NCBI GenBank assembly: GCA_027886185.1
Contig: WOAB01000606.1
Coordinates: forward strand, 1,178,001 to 1,242,000
DNA length: 64,000 nt
From: Rheum nobile
Lineage: Eukaryota > Streptophyta > Magnoliopsida > Caryophyllales > Polygonaceae
Direction: 5' to 3'
Numbering within the stretch: the first letter of the stretch is position 1; each line of letters begins with the position of its first letter. Position numbers and translations under genes: made by a program. Below the pieces are notes generated by a model. It ran no database searches and had not been told where the DNA came from. It was given only the letters and a program-made list of their open reading frames with translations. Shown in pieces: positions 34,245 through 46,576 of the stretch.

Positions 34245-37002
34245 TTGAACTTTCTATTTTCAACAAACAAGGTTTGTATTATTCAACTGGCCTTTATGGT
34301 CTATGATACTACTATGACATCTCTTCCTAATGAAACTCTCATGACATTCTCTTTTGACATTAATGACAATTTACCACTCTTGCAAGATGACAATTGCCAT
34401 CTGGAGAGGATTGAACTGACTCCTAGCCACTTGAAGTTTCTCATGAACCATGACTTGACAAACTCCATGATCTTTGATCTAATTTACGAACCTTTTCGTT
34501 TTGTGCTCTGTTCAAGAACTATGTTTCTATTAATGACGGTATGGGTGAAGCATATTCTGACACGGGCTTTTGATTCTAGATTTGCTAAAAATTTATCTTT
34601 GCAACATCTTATTTCTCATTACGATAAGTTATTATGAATATTGGATTTGGAATATTAGAGGAATTAAGTGAAATATTCTATCTAAGTTTGGATTCCATCA
34701 GAAATGGATTGACTGGGTCATGACATGTATTTCAAATGCAACTTCTATGTACTTGCAAACAATGAGCCTGGCCTTGAGTTTCAGCCGTCCCGTGGACTGT
34801 GACAAGGTGATCATCTTGCTTCTTTCCTCTTTGTTATTGCCATGGAATACCTCACATGTATTCTTTCTTTTAAATCACAACGTCCCCACAATAAAATAAG
34901 TATTTCGCTCATGACTGGTGGACTTTGTATTCCATATCTTAACTTTGTTGATTACACAGTACTTTTAGCAAATGCTTCTATGGATAATATGATACATATT
35001 AAGGCTATCCTAGATAAATTGTCAATACAAAGTGGCCTCTTTATCAATTTTCATAAAAGTAGCATTCAGGTTTCCGAGAATATCTCTAGATTACATGCTA
35101 TATATTTGGCCAACATTTTAAATATATGACTCACCACGTCTATGGAAAAATATCTAGGCCTTAATATCATTGAAGGTCGTGTGAATAATGAATTTTTGGT
35201 GAATCTATTTCATCTTTAAAAAAGCAATTATCAAAATGGAAAGCTAAATTGTTATCTCAAGCTGGCAGAACATTTCTTAAACCTTCCAATCTCCTTTCAA
35301 AGATTAATTCCTTAATGCAAAGCTTCTTACTCCCCAAAGGTGTCTGGCAAAACTATTGACAAAATTATCAGAGATTTCTTCTGGAATGAAACTACCCCTC
35401 ATTTTCACCCGCTTATTAGTTTGGATAAAATTTGTAGCCCTAAGTTTGATGGGGGTCTAAACCTTAGAAAGGCCGAATGAAACTACTTTGGAAACTGTTG
35501 GCTGAACCAAACAACATGTGGGTTCGTCTTATTTACGATAAATATATTAGTTCTGGACAACTTCTTGATCATAAGAAGTCAACAAAGCATTCCTGGCAAT
35601 TTGGAAGACTTTTGAACCTAATTGAAACCTTTAAAAAATACTCTTTTGGCAACTTGGAGATGGCTAACAAATTAACTTCTGGATAGATAATTAGATTGAG
35701 AATCTAAATTTCTTCTCCTCTTTTAATGGAAAGGATCTCAACACAAAGGTAGTTGCATTTATATCTACAAATAAGAATTGGGATTATCAGAAGCTTATTC
35801 AGGTTTTGCCTCCGCATATGGTCTCCAAAATTATGCTAATTTGAATTGGGATTATCAGAAGCTTATTCAGGTTTTAATGTCAAATCTGCAACTCGGTTGG
35901 TCTTTTCGACTCAGAGTCCTAATAATATTACTGTCTTGTGGATTTGGAAGCTTAACGTACCACCTAAATTAAAAAAATTCTTATGAAAATTTTGTTCTCA
36001 CTGTCTTCCAACAACTGAACGCTTAAATAGAATCTTTAATAGGGTTTAATCTCGATGCAATCTTTCCAATGAAATAGATGAAGACACAAATCATATTTTC
36101 TTTAATTGTAAATACTCTCTTCATATGTTGAATGGACTTCATAAAAAACTTGGCATCTCTTACTCCATGCCAAATGAGAAAACTTTCTTCGAAAACTTGG
36201 AATTCTTTCGTCAAACTTACTTCAACCTCGAGTTAGCTTATTTTTTATGGTGGTATATCTAGAAACATCGAAACAATATATTGTTTATACCGTTTTCATC
36301 AAGAACATTTACTTACCCATCCCACTATACCATTACCTTTTTCATTGAATGGAAGTCCATTCATTTGGATAAATCAAAGAACAAGAAACCCCTAAGACAT
36401 TGTAAACCTCTGACATGGAAAAAAGCTCCCATTTATTACTTCAAGCTAAATTTTGATGGGTTCAAAAGAAGTAACCTCACATATCGCATTAGTTTCATCA
36501 TCAGACAAGTTATACATATTGAAAAAAACATATTCCTAATACATTTATATTTCAAGCTAAGGCTTACGCCTTCCTTGAGGGCCCCCGTCAAACTTTACGC
36601 TTAAATATTAAAAACATCATTATTGAAAGTGATAATTTACCTATAATTAAATGTGTTAATAAATTATAGAAGATCTTATGTGAAATACGAACAATTATTA
36701 TTGACATACTTTCCCTATTGGATTGCTTTAATTCTTTCGAGGTTTTTCAGTGTTACATGGAATGTAACAAAGTCGTTGACTTCATCGCATCAAATGATAC
36801 AATAGTGTCCATCTCTGAGACTGGATCACTAAGAATCTATCTTCTACAACTACATCTGAGATGTGCAATAATAGAAGGGAACTCTACACCAAGAGTTCTA
36901 CCACTGAATCTAGTATTCATGAGTTTATGAAGATCATCCGCTATGATGATTTAGGATGACCTTTCACGTAGCAAAGAGTCTAGTGTTTGTCTGTAAAAAA
37001 AA
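34245..37002 (+). pseudogene. L1-type LINE, internally deleted and degraded
   Basis: An open frame at 34245-34637 precedes WNIRGIK near 34646, the conserved start of the LINE ORF2 endonuclease. Directly after it the sequence jumps to reverse-transcriptase wording (KFGFHQKWIDWVMTCIS, near 34687-34740), so most of the endonuclease and the first half of the RT are missing. Later pieces in shifting frames give MEYLTCILSF (34842), FVDYTVLLANA at the place of the FADD catalytic block (both Asp altered in context), and MKLLWKLLAEPNNMWVRLI (35477). The 3' end is an A-run at 36995-37002. Many stops make it dead. It belongs to the same broad type as the LINE at 53040-55477. Confidence 0.75.
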
Positions 37003-37198
37003 GATGGATCCTAACACGTCAAAAATTTAGTTCATCATCGGTTTTCTTTTGATGATTAAATTCGTTAATTATGATGAAGTTAGAAGTTCAATATGAAAAA
37101 TCAATTTGGGCCTACATGGATGCATAAGCCCAAAACCAAATTAGAAAATCTTGTAGTGAAGCTCAGAAGCTCTTCGTGTAAATGCTAGACACACTTTT

Positions 37199-37850
37199 TG
37201 TTTTGGGGCGAAAAGATCGGACAACCTAAATCGCCTTAGACGGGGTAACGAGTCGATCGGGTAATAGAAATCAATCCAAACCAAACAGACAATCAACAAA
37301 TAAAGAATAGATACGAAATAGCAAGGTATTTTATTGATCTATTGATGATTGAATCAGATCGGAGTACAACTTATCCTTGTAGGACAAAAGATCGGGTCCT
37401 GCTCGACATGTGTTTTTGTGACACGACTGGCAGCGATTGAGCAAGATTTCGAGGAGACCGAGCCAGAGTGGGTGTACTCTCAAGTTCTTTTCGGAGCAAG
37501 CGAGCAAATGCAGGATGTAGACGTGTGTGTTCTTCCTTGCCTTGTCGTGATCTATATATGGCAATTGCTCCCTTTCCACCGTTACTCTCATCTCGCAATA
37601 CCTCTTATTAAATTCGAGTGAGATCTTAGGGATATGCCCTTGATTGCCATCTTTATGTCTGCGTTTAATGCCATAGCCGTTGCCACCGATCAGGCATTTA
37701 ATGCCTTGGGGGAGATCTTCGGAATAGGTCGGATCCTACGCATCTGAGAGATGTCCAACGCCTTCTTCTGGTTTCTCTTGGCTTCCGACTCTGCTTGGAT
37801 CTCGGCCCAGCTTACTTGTTTGACCCTCTTGGAGAATGTTGGGCCCAACA
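37199..37850 (-). repeat. 3' LTR of the Tat element
   Basis: 652 bp. On the coding strand it starts TGTTGGGCCCAACATTC (a short palindrome at the terminus) and ends CAAAACA. A TATA-like ATATATA lies near 37553, in the + strand reading ATCTATATATGG. It is the downstream LTR of the - strand element. Confidence 0.9.
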
Positions 37851-37876
37851 ATAGCCCCAAGTTGTTTTGGGCTCAA

Positions 37877-39536
37877 GGCTGCTATAGGGTGGAGTCCAAA
37901 CAACTTCCCTTCCACACGATCTCCACCTTCCGATTTTGGCGCGTTAGACGAGGGCTACCTGGCGGTAATCCTGCGGGTTCTGGACCTGTTGAATGTCCAA
38001 TCTGGGGCTGGTTTTAGTTTTGACGCCTTGTGGTATAATTACTCGCTAGGGTCGAAGAGTTCTTCCCGCGTCCAGCTGTGCATCCGTCCGGGTCGAAAGC
38101 CTCTGGTGTTTAACTTGGACGTGAACGACCGTGGATGGGGGTCTAAGTTTTTCTTTGTCGAGCGTTCGTCTCTGGAGAAAGGGGGTGACTGCTCGTTCTT
38201 GTTGTCGGAGTGGCGAGTCGAGAGTATGTGTTCGACCTCTTTTTGCCTGTTTTATGTGTTTTAACCCCTTGCTTAACTTTTCTTTTTTTGTAGTTCCTGA
38301 GGCTGAAGAGTTGGAAGTAGATACTCAGTCAGAAGGCCTGACGAAGATCATCCTTAGTATCCCTGCATCGGAGCGGAAGTTTGTGAACATCAACTTGTTG
38401 TCGACCTCCCCCACTACTCAGGACGTCATGTCGACTGTTTCATCATCTCGGGTAAAATGTGAGTTTTGAATTTGACGCTTGTATATCTTTTTTATTGTAT
38501 CGTCTACTTGCTATTCATGTATTGTATGTCGTGTTAGCGTCTCCGGATGGTCGGTCGAGTGCCCGCTTGAAGGGAGTGTCCGGGAAAGGCTTGATAGAGC
38601 AAAAGATGGCGGCGGCCAAAGCCTCGTCGAGTAAATCGACGCCGGCGGAATCGTCGCTCCCGGCCAAAGTTTGCTCAAAAAGGAAGGCAGGCGCTTCTTC
38701 CGGTGATGTGAAGGTGGTGGAGACTCCCAAGAAGAAGGGGACGGCTGCTCGTGGAGTCGAGAAGATCGACGCGGTCGGTCAATCGATTGTCGATCTCTTT
38801 CATGCTCAGGACCCGACTCTGAAGTCCGAAGTCGATGACGTCTCTCCCTTGGATTGTATTGACGAAGCGGGGTGCTCCACATGGAAGGTAAGTCATCTTG
38901 TCATATCTCAACTTTTGTTTTTCTTCCTCGCAGTCAGATGAAACTTTGATTGGCTTTGTTTTCTTCCAGAATTTTTAGTACCTCCTGGGGGCGTATTCTG
39001 GTGTCAAACTAATGGTCGCTAAGGCCGAGGATAGGGCTACTAGGTCAGAGTCCGACCTTGCGTCTTTGAAGACCAAGTTGGAGGGGGCTGAGAGCCGTTG
39101 TAAGGAGGTTGAACGCCGCTTTGTCAGGGAGTTGAAGAGTTGCCAAGATGACTTGGACGCGTGTCGGAAGGAGCTTAGCGAGAGCCAATCGAGTGTCGAA
39201 GAGAAGGTGAAGCAAGCTAGGATCGAGGCTGGTCAGATCGCATGCGACGTAGGCGCTTTTTATGCGTTGAAGTCGCGTGTCGAGATGATGAAGGAGTTTG
39301 AAGAGGGCAAGCAGGGGACCTGGGATTTGAAGGCGGAGAAGGAGACCATGGAGACCCTGTTTCCGAAGGGGAATCCGAGCTTGGAGCTTTTCCACTTGGC
39401 CGGTGTCAGAGAGGAATCTCTGGATGAAAGCACCGGTGAGGACGAGGCCCACTCTAGTGACACCGAGCCGATTGAGCCCCAGCCTTCTCCTGACCCGGCC
39501 CCTGCTAAAGGTAATGTTGCAGACCCCGATCCTTGA
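37877..39536 (+). pseudogene. Antisense extra ORF of the Tat element (coiled-coil, spliced)
   Basis: A gene opposite to gag-pol, between integrase and the 3' LTR. Inferred exons: 1, to about 38221 (VQLCIRPGRKPLVFNL, then DRGWGSKFFFVE); 2, 38294-38451 (PEAEELEVDTQSEGL); 3, 38538-38886 (basic, KRKAGASSGDVKVV); 4, 38980-39536, with a long coiled coil (KAEDRATRSESDLASLKTKL onward) and an acidic Pro-rich tail. Introns are GT-AG. This matches the putative gypsy-type transposon family of extra ORFs in Tat elements, whose function is unknown. The usual N-terminal part appears missing, since exon 1 begins almost at the LTR. No stop was seen inside the exons as drawn. Confidence 0.6.
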
Positions 39537-40275
39537 TTGTTTTTTTCATAATCTGACTTGTGGCCCCACCTGTGTGTGGGTAGGATATTCTCTGTTTTGG
39601 TGACCCGTCCACCATCGCGGGTCGTAGAATGTTTTTAGCGGATGACTTGAAGTCCTACATGTGTGTAGGCGAACAATGTGTTTTGGCAACCCGTCCACCA
39701 TCGCGGGTCGTATGTTTGTAAAAAATGTTTAGACTTTTATTTGATGCAATATGTTTTTACAAAGGATCGTACATTTGTGTGTTCGTACGTTTCGTCAGAC
39801 TTTCTAGAGAAGTTTGTTGTTGACGCCTTTGTTTTGTATGTCGGGTTTGCCCGTGTGCTCCGTCGAGTAGGGCTTGCCGTATGTATGTGAAGAAGAAGGC
39901 CTACAAATGTATGTTTTTATGCTTAGTCATGACTTTATGTCGAGGAGGAAAAAGCAATATGTTTCTATTGCATAAATGTAATAAGGTGTCTTAACCTTAT
40001 GTATTGTGTAAGGCATGCGGTGTGCCGACGTGCCTGTGTTGTTCATCTTCCCGTGTTCCGATCGATCGTGTAAATGTAGTGTAAGTGCTTTTGTTTGTGA
40101 CTGGATCCAGTGTGTATGTTGATGTCGTCATGTACTTAGGTTTGCAAGGAGAATGTCCTTACTCGATGTAAATGCCCAGTTTCAAGAAATAGAGTTATGC
40201 TTGCGACAACAAGTAATGCATGATAGGTGAAAGGGCGTTAGTGCCTTACCTTACTAGTTTAGAAGTGATATAACT
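39537..40275. other. Non-coding spacer of the Tat element
   Basis: It lies between the antisense ORF and integrase. CCCGTCCACCATCGCGGGTC occurs twice (near 39604 and 39691) in direct orientation. CG-containing 10-20 bp blocks (TATGTCG, CGTACG) are frequent. There is no convincing reading frame. Confidence 0.5.
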
Positions 40276-41335
40276 TTAGGTGTGTATAACTTTAGGTGTG
40301 TCGCATTCCAACTTCTCGGGATTGGTCATCCGTCTTTGTCTTCTAGTTGGTATGCTCCTTGTCCGACTACTTCTTTGATTAGATAGGGTCCTTCCCACTG
40401 AGGTGTGAGCTTTCCGTCGGTCGGGTTCTTGGTGTTCTGGAATGTCTTTCTGAGGACCCAATTTCCAACTTTAAAGATTTTGGCTAGAACGTTCTTGTTG
40501 TAACTCCTTGTGACCTGTTGTTGGAACTTGACCATTCTAATTTTGGCTCTTTCTCTAGCCTCATCCGATGTGTCCAAGTTGTGTGCTAGTTCGACGTCGT
40601 TCTGCTTGTTCGTCTGAAGGCTGTAACGAGCTATTGGAACCAATAGTTTGGCGGGGATGACTGCTTCGCTTCCGTAGACGAGTGAGAATGGTGACTGTCT
40701 GGTCGCGTTCTTTAGAGTGGTCCTGTCAAAGCAGAGAATGAATGGGAGTTCGTCTGCCCATTTGCCTTTAGCCCCTATGAGGAATTTTTGAGGTTGTTGA
40801 TGATGATTTTGTTGCTAGACTCGGCTTGTCCATTGGATTGTGGATACCGAGGGGTGGAGGTGACCAATTTGATGTTCCATTGTTCGCAAAAGGCTCTAGT
40901 CTTATGACTGATGAACTGGGAGCCATTGTCGCATACGATTTCTGATGGGACGCCAAATCTGCACAAGATATTGCGTTTTATAAATGAAATGACGTGTTGC
41001 TCTTTTACCTCTCGGTAGGCTTCAGCTTCGATCCATTTAGAGAAGTAGTCTGTCATGGCAAGGAAGAAGACCCGTTGACCCGATGCGGGTGGGAGTGTTC
41101 CGACGATATACATCCCCCATCTCATGAAGGGCCACGGCGCCAAAGTCGGATGGAGAAGTTCCGAGGGTTGGTGAGGAACGGGTGCATGTCGTTGACAGGC
41201 ATCACACTTCTTGGTGTACTCCATCGCGTCTCTATTCATTGTGGGCCAGTAATATCTGTTTCGTAAGGCTTTTCCCGAGAGGCTTCATCCGCCCGTGTGG
41301 TTCCCACATTCTCTTTCATGTAACGATTGTAGGAT
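40276..41335 (-). pseudogene. Tat integrase, catalytic Asp lost
   Basis: Integrase joins the retrotransposon DNA into the host chromosome. A zinc-finger remnant (HERECGNHTGG near 41310 and KKCDACQRH at 41185-41210) precedes the core. The core has TDYFSKWIEAEAY, the second Asp in VCDNGSQF and the Glu in SNGQAESSNK. The first catalytic Asp, expected in WGxDIVG, is Tyr (WGMYIVG; codon TAT, 41108-41110), so strand transfer should fail. The frame shifts near 40785. The C-terminal GPY/F module (PQWEGPYLIKEVVGQGAYQL) is at 40326-40430. Confidence 0.85.
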
Positions 41336-42550
41336 ACGTCCGACTTCTAGAGTCTTGAGGCATCGTAGGAGTATCCCTATGACAAATCTTTTGTACAAGA
41401 TGTTATTTATAATGTCGAAAGAAAGTGCTTGCACCTTTAGTCTTTTTGCCTCTATTTTGTCGCTGGGTAGGATATCGTCTCTTAGCCATTTGACGTAAGG
41501 TAGTGTCCAGTCGTCATGAGCGCTGATGATGTCTTCTTTTGATCGGTCGCCTATCTCCATCGTGACAAGTTCCTCTAATGGTGTGACTAACCCTTTGGGT
41601 GTTTCCGGGACAGCTGGTGTCATGACGTGTGCCAATGGGATGTTGGGAAATTCCTTTGGATCCAGGACGGACCCCAGATTGGCTAGTGCGTCAGCTTGAG
41701 AGTTGAGATCTCTGGGTACCTATCTGATGTCGAACGTTTGGAACTGGTCGATTGACTTCTTGGCCACTCCCAGGTAAGCTATCATCCTGACGTCCTTTGC
41801 ACTGTACGACCCTTGTATTTGGTTTACGACCAAAAGGGAGTCGCAAATGACTTCAATTTCCTGGACTCCTTCGTCACGGGCCAGGATGAGCCCAAATATA
41901 AGTGCTTCATATTCAGCTTCGTTGTTAGTCACGTCCCATTCGCATCTTACGGCATGTGCTATCTTGTCCCCTTGTGGCGATTTCAGCACGACTCCTAGCC
42001 CCGATCCTCTGGCGTTGGACGCACCATCTGTGTGGAGCTCCCATTTACATGTTTCCTCCTTTGCGAGTAACTGTGTTGCTTCCTTGGTGGCTTCTTGCTC
42101 TAGGGTCGGGCTGAAGTCTGCCACAAATTCAGCCAGGGCTTGCGACTTGATCGCTATTATGGGCTCGTACTCGATGTCATAGCCGCTGAGGTGTCTGGCC
42201 CACTTGGCCATTCGTCCTATGAACTCGGGTTTTCTCATGATTGCTCTCATGGGATGATTAGTGCGGATGATTATAGTATGGGATTCGAAATATGGTTTGA
42301 GTTTGTTCGATGCCATTACCAGTGATAGTACAAGTTTTTCTAGCGACGAGTACCTTGTTTCTGCTGGAAGTAACGTTTGACTGACATAGTATATCGGCGA
42401 TTGTTTGCCGTCCTCTTCTCTGACCAGTACGGCGCTCACAGCGGACTCCGACACTGCTAGATATAGCAATAGTGGCTCATCGTCCTTGGGTTTGGTTAGC
42501 AACATGGGACTGGCGAGGTATTTCTTTAGGTCTTGAAATGCAGCTTCGTG
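41336..42550 (-). pseudogene. Tat RNase H plus second (archaeal-type) RNase H domain
   Basis: The open frame 41720-42505 starts with the retroviral-type RNase H tether (EEDGKQSPIYYVSQTLLPAE, TRYSSLEKLVLSL). It then has a second RNase H: HTDGASNARGSGLGVVL (first Asp), TNNEAEYEAL (Glu), VICDSLLVVNQ (Asp). The final block NSQADALANLG follows after an in-frame stop near 41720. A second RNase H of this sort is the hallmark of the Tat lineage. The linker towards integrase continues at 41285-41635. Confidence 0.85.
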
Positions 42551-43570
42551 CTATTCCTTCCATTGAAAGGATTTGTTCTTCTTGAGAGCGTCGTGAAAGG
42601 GTTTGCACTTGTCGGATGACTTCGAGATGAATCTGTTCATAGCTGCTATCCGACCTGTCAATTTTTGCACGTCCTTGACGCATCGGGGGGATCGGAGGTT
42701 GATGAGGGCCTTGACCTGTTCTGGGCTGGCTTCTATTCCTCTTTGTGTCACCATGTACCCCAAGAACTTTCCTGACGACACCCCGAAAGAGCATTTCATA
42801 GGATTTAATTTCATGTTATATCTTTTTAGTACCTCGAAGCTGTCGCGAAGGTGGTCGATATGATCTGCCTTCCTTTTTTATTTGACCAGCATGTCGTCTA
42901 TGTAGACTTCCATCGTGTCCCCTATCTAGTCTTTAAACATCTTGTTGACCAATCGTTGATAAGTAGCCCCTACATTTTTTAGTCCGAAGGGCATTACTTT
43001 GTAACAATAGATACATTGGCTTGTGATGAATGTTGTTTTCTCTTGGTCCTCGGGTTCCATGAGGATTTGATTGTAGCCGATGAACGCGTCCATGAAGGTT
43101 AACATTTCGTGTCCTGCCGTCGCGTCAACCATGGCGTCGATGTGAGGGAGTGGGAATGAGTCTTTAGGGCATGCTTTGTTGAGGTCGGTGAAGTCGATGC
43201 AGACTCTCGATTTGCCATTCTTCTTTTGGACTACGACCACGTTGGCCAGCCACTTGGGGTAGTTGACTTCCCTTATTTTTCCTGTTTCCAACAAGCTCTT
43301 GACTTCGTCGTCGACGATCTTATTTCGCTCTGGGGCGAATTTCCTGCGCTTTTGCTTTACAGGGGGTGAGATGGATCTGCGTTCAACTTATGAGTAATAA
43401 TGTTTGGAGATATACCGACCATGTCTTCATGTGACCACGCAAAACAATCAGTATTGGATCTGAGAAAATCAAGAATTTGTTGTCTGGTCGAGTCATCCAG
43501 GTCCGACCCGACCCTTACCGTTTGGTTTGGCTTTGAAGGATCTAGTACTATCTCGTCGAGTTTTTCCATT
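42551..43570 (-). pseudogene. Tat reverse transcriptase
   Basis: It copies element RNA into DNA. Conserved blocks in order are VVVVQKKNGKSRVCIDFTDL, KACPKDSFPLPHID, FMDAFIGYNQI, YKVMPFGLKNVGATYQRL and the catalytic box VYIDDMLV (YIDDM, 42890-42904), then KCSFGVSSGKFLGYMV. In-frame TAG at 42926-42928 and TAA at 42878-42880 flank the catalytic box, so no full-length enzyme can be made. In the FMDAF block the usual FSGYNQI-type wording is only slightly altered. Confidence 0.88.
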
Positions 43571-44307
43571 TCTGGTTCGACGTATCGATTAGGTATTTCG
43601 CCGCTCTGTGATTGCTATGCGACCCTATGCTCGACGACGCTTTTCATGGAGGCGACGTAGCATTCCTTGGCCGCCCTCTGGTCTCCCTTGATTTCTTGGA
43701 CTCCCCACTTGGTAGGGAACTTGATGATTTGGTGGTACGTCGAGGGTACTGCCTTCATAGCATGTATCCATGGCCTGCCAAGAATGCAATTATAGGGAGA
43801 CGGGCAATCTAGGACTAGAAATTTCACCTGTTGGTTGACTCCTCCGGCGTACGTTGTGAGAACGATTTCGCCGATAGTGTGTTTAACTTCGCCACTGAAT
43901 TCGACTAGTGGAGTCGATTTCTTGGTCGGGTCGTCTTCACCCAGACCCATCCCTTTGAGGGCGTCAAAGGTCAAGAGATTGGTCGAACTTCCTGTATCGA
44001 TTAGTACTCTACGTATCAAACAGTTCCCGATAGATAAAGAGATTACCAGACCGTCGTGATGGCTTTTCGACCCGTCGGCATCAGACTCATCGAACATGAC
44101 CGTTGGGAGGTCGAAGACTTTTTTTGGCCTGAACTCTGGCGCTTCGGGCTCACTGCCTTTGCTCTCCTTTGCATGTCGTTTGGCCGCGGAGTATGTGTTT
44201 CCACATACGTCCGAACCACCTGAAATAGTATTGACGATTTTTGTATGGACAGGAGATGGAGGTTTGTCTTGTTTTACCTGATCTCGTCGCTCCATGGTGG
44301 CTTTGGC
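43571..44307 (-). pseudogene. Tat aspartic protease region
   Basis: The open frame 43615-44295 carries the active site VLIDTGSSTNLL (near 44000) and the flap-side block CILGRPWIHAM. Upstream is a linker (DLPTVMFDESDADG) typical of gypsy gag-pro junctions. The frame is interrupted shortly after VVEHRVA before the RT region begins at 43569. Confidence 0.85.
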
Positions 44308-45880
44308 TCATTCCGAGATTACGTCACGCAGGAGCCCCTGTGCGAGCAACCTAGCGACCTCTTTACGCAAGGCGATGTACTCATCCATCGAGTGACCGTG
44401 GTCACCGTGGAATTCGCACCATCGGCTCATGTCCCTTTTGACGTCTGGTCGGTCGCTCTTCCGGGGCCATCTTACCTCTTTTCCATATTTGTCGAAACTC
44501 TTGACGAGCTCCGACACGGAAACATTGAAGTTGTAAGATTGAACCCCGGGAGGCAACGTCGGACCATCTCTCCAGTCTTGAGACCTGTCTTGGAAAGAGT
44601 TTACCTGATTTTGTTCGTTTCGATTATGAGGATATGGGTGATGGCGTCTGTCCCGACGATTGTCGGAGGAGGATTTGCGATCGGATTGGTCGGGCCCATG
44701 GGATGCCTTTCTAGACTCACGATCTTCTTCCAGACGTACCTCGGCCATGGTTTTGGCTTGGACATCTTTGAAGTTGTTGCACGTGTACTTGATGATCTCG
44801 TTGTAGAGGTTGCTGTCTTTGATCAAACCTTGGCGGAAGGCTTCGATGGAAGTGGTGACGTCGCAATGGGGAATCGTGACTTTTTCCTTATTATACCTGT
44901 TAAGATAGCTTCGGAGGGGTTCATTATACCTTTGGGTGACTCGGTAAAGGTCACTCGATTGTCTTTTGATCCTTCGACTTCTAGCGAATTGGATCTTGAA
45001 GGAATTGACCAAGTCCACGAACGATGCGATCACTCCCTGAGGCAAACGCATAAACCAGGTCAGTGCGGGACCCACGAGAGTCGTGCCAAAGCTTTTGCAC
45101 ATGATAGCCTCGCGGCTCTCCCTTAGAACGGACGCAGTCATTAATTTTTGTTTATAGAGAGAAATGTGATCATCTGGGTCGTTGGTGCCGTCGAATGTCG
45201 CCATGCTGGGGAGATGGAACTTTTTTGGGATTTTGACCCTGGCGATCTCTCCGACGAACGGAGATTCTTCGAATCCGCCTGACGCCTCCTTCTCGATCGG
45301 ATGTGGAACTCCGGGAATCCTAGCGATACGATCGTCAAGCGTCTTCATATGTTGGCTTAGCGTCTGCTGGACGAGAGCTAGGATGTCGGGATGATTGGTA
45401 ACCTATGGTTCATCGATTTGGGTCCTTGCCGACCCGATCGGTGCGGAGAAAGTAACATTGTTAGTCGGAAATGGATTAACCAAAGGAGTTCGAGATGTAC
45501 CCTCAGTATGTCCAGGACGCCGTACGCTCGGAGGGGTCAGTTCGACGCCATCCATGTCAAGACGCGTCTGGATGTTGCTATGGACGGGCATCCGCCTGGA
45601 TCCAGAAGCCATTGATTGTACTTACGACTTAAGAGACTCATTTTCACGGGTTAGTTGTGCAATCTCGGCCTCGGATTGGGTGGATAAGGTAGCCAAGGCT
45701 TCGGTCTTTTGGCGTTGTTGGGCAAGTTCCTCTTGTAGAGCAGTCATTTTTTGGGCAAGCTCTTGGAATTGGGTTGGGTAGGATTTTCGATCGTGTTTCC
45801 TTGAGCTTGGGTGTCGTCTTCGAGGCGTGGCTCCTCGGTACCGATAGGTGGGTTGATAGTCATGGTTGGAAGGTTTTGAG
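44308..45880 (-). pseudogene. Tat gag region, broken
   Basis: Gag forms the retrotransposon particle. The main open part, 44308-45348, includes the capsid-like retrotransposon gag block (MATFDGTNDPDDHISLYKQ, LVGPALTWFMRLPQG, SFVDLVNSFKIQFARS) and an Arg/Asp-rich tail. The zinc-knuckle-like block reads WCEFHGDHGHSMDEY, where the last expected Cys is Tyr. An in-frame TAG at 45403-45405 separates the N-terminal part (start at 45612), and a coiled-coil segment at 45622-45780 (LAQKMTALQEELAQQRQK) is in turn separated by a stop and a frame change. Confidence 0.82.
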
Positions 45881-45899
45881 AAGGTGATCGGCAAGTTGC

Positions 45900-45918
45900 C
45901 CCACGGTGGGCGTCAAAT
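45900..45918 (-). other. Primer binding site region of the Tat element
   Basis: On the - strand, directly after the 5' LTR, the sequence reads ATTTGACGCCCACCGTGGGG, a form common at the priming site of Tat-type elements. I do not assign the tRNA. Confidence 0.6.
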
Positions 45919-46571
45919 TGTTTTGCGGCAAAAAGATCGGATGACCTAAATCGCCTTAGACGGGGTAACGAGTCGATCGGGTAATAGAAATCAATCCAAA
46001 CCAAACAGACAATCAACAAATAAAGAATAGATACGAAATAGAAAGGTAATTTTATTGATCTATTGATGATTGAATCAGATCGGAGTACAACTTATCCTTG
46101 TAGGACAAAAGATCGGGTCCTGCTCGACAAGTGTTTTTGTGACATGACCGGCAGCGATTGAGCAAGATTTCGGGGAGACCGAGCTAGAGTGGGTGTACTC
46201 TCAAGTTCTTTTCGGAGCAAGCGAGTGAATGCAGGATGTAGACGTGTGTGTTCTTTCTTGCCTTGTCGTGATCTATATATGTCAATTGCTCCCTTTCCAC
46301 CATTACTCTCGTCTTGCAATACCTCTTATTAAATTCGAGCGAGATCTTAGGGATATGCCCTTGATTGCCAGCTTTATGTCTGCGTTTAAAGCCATAGCCG
46401 TTGCCACCGATCAGGCATTTAATGCCCTAGGCGAGATCTTCGAAATAGGTTGGATCCTACGCGTCTGAGAGATGTCCGATGCCTCCTTCTGGTTTCTCTT
46501 GGCTTCCGACTCTGCTTGGATCTCGGCTCAACTTACTTGTTTGATCCTCTTGGAGAATGTTGGGCCCAACA
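45919..46571 (-). repeat. 5' LTR of the Tat element
   Basis: 653 bp, paired with 37199-37850 and differing by about 30 substitutions and one indel by eye. It is the LTR that would promote the gag-pol transcript. Confidence 0.9.
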
Positions 46572-46576
46572 CTTTT

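Larger units (their letters stand above)
37199..46571 (-). mobile_element. Full-length Tat-lineage Ty3/gypsy retrotransposon
   Basis: The LTRs (37199-37850 and 45919-46571) begin TGTT and end CAACA on the + strand, and CTTTT is repeated directly outside (37194-37198 and 46572-46576). The order on the - strand is gag, protease, RT, RNase H, a second RNase H-like domain, then integrase, with an extra ORF on the opposite strand before the 3' LTR. The dual RNase H and the antisense ORF place it in the Tat lineage. LTRs differ at roughly 5% of sites by eye, so the insertion is not recent. Every polyprotein section carries lesions. Confidence 0.9.

Noticed and set aside
44245..45126. 293-residue frame on the + strand
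   Set aside because: It is antisense to the Tat gag region, which has clear gag motifs on the - strand; the + strand reading has no domain.
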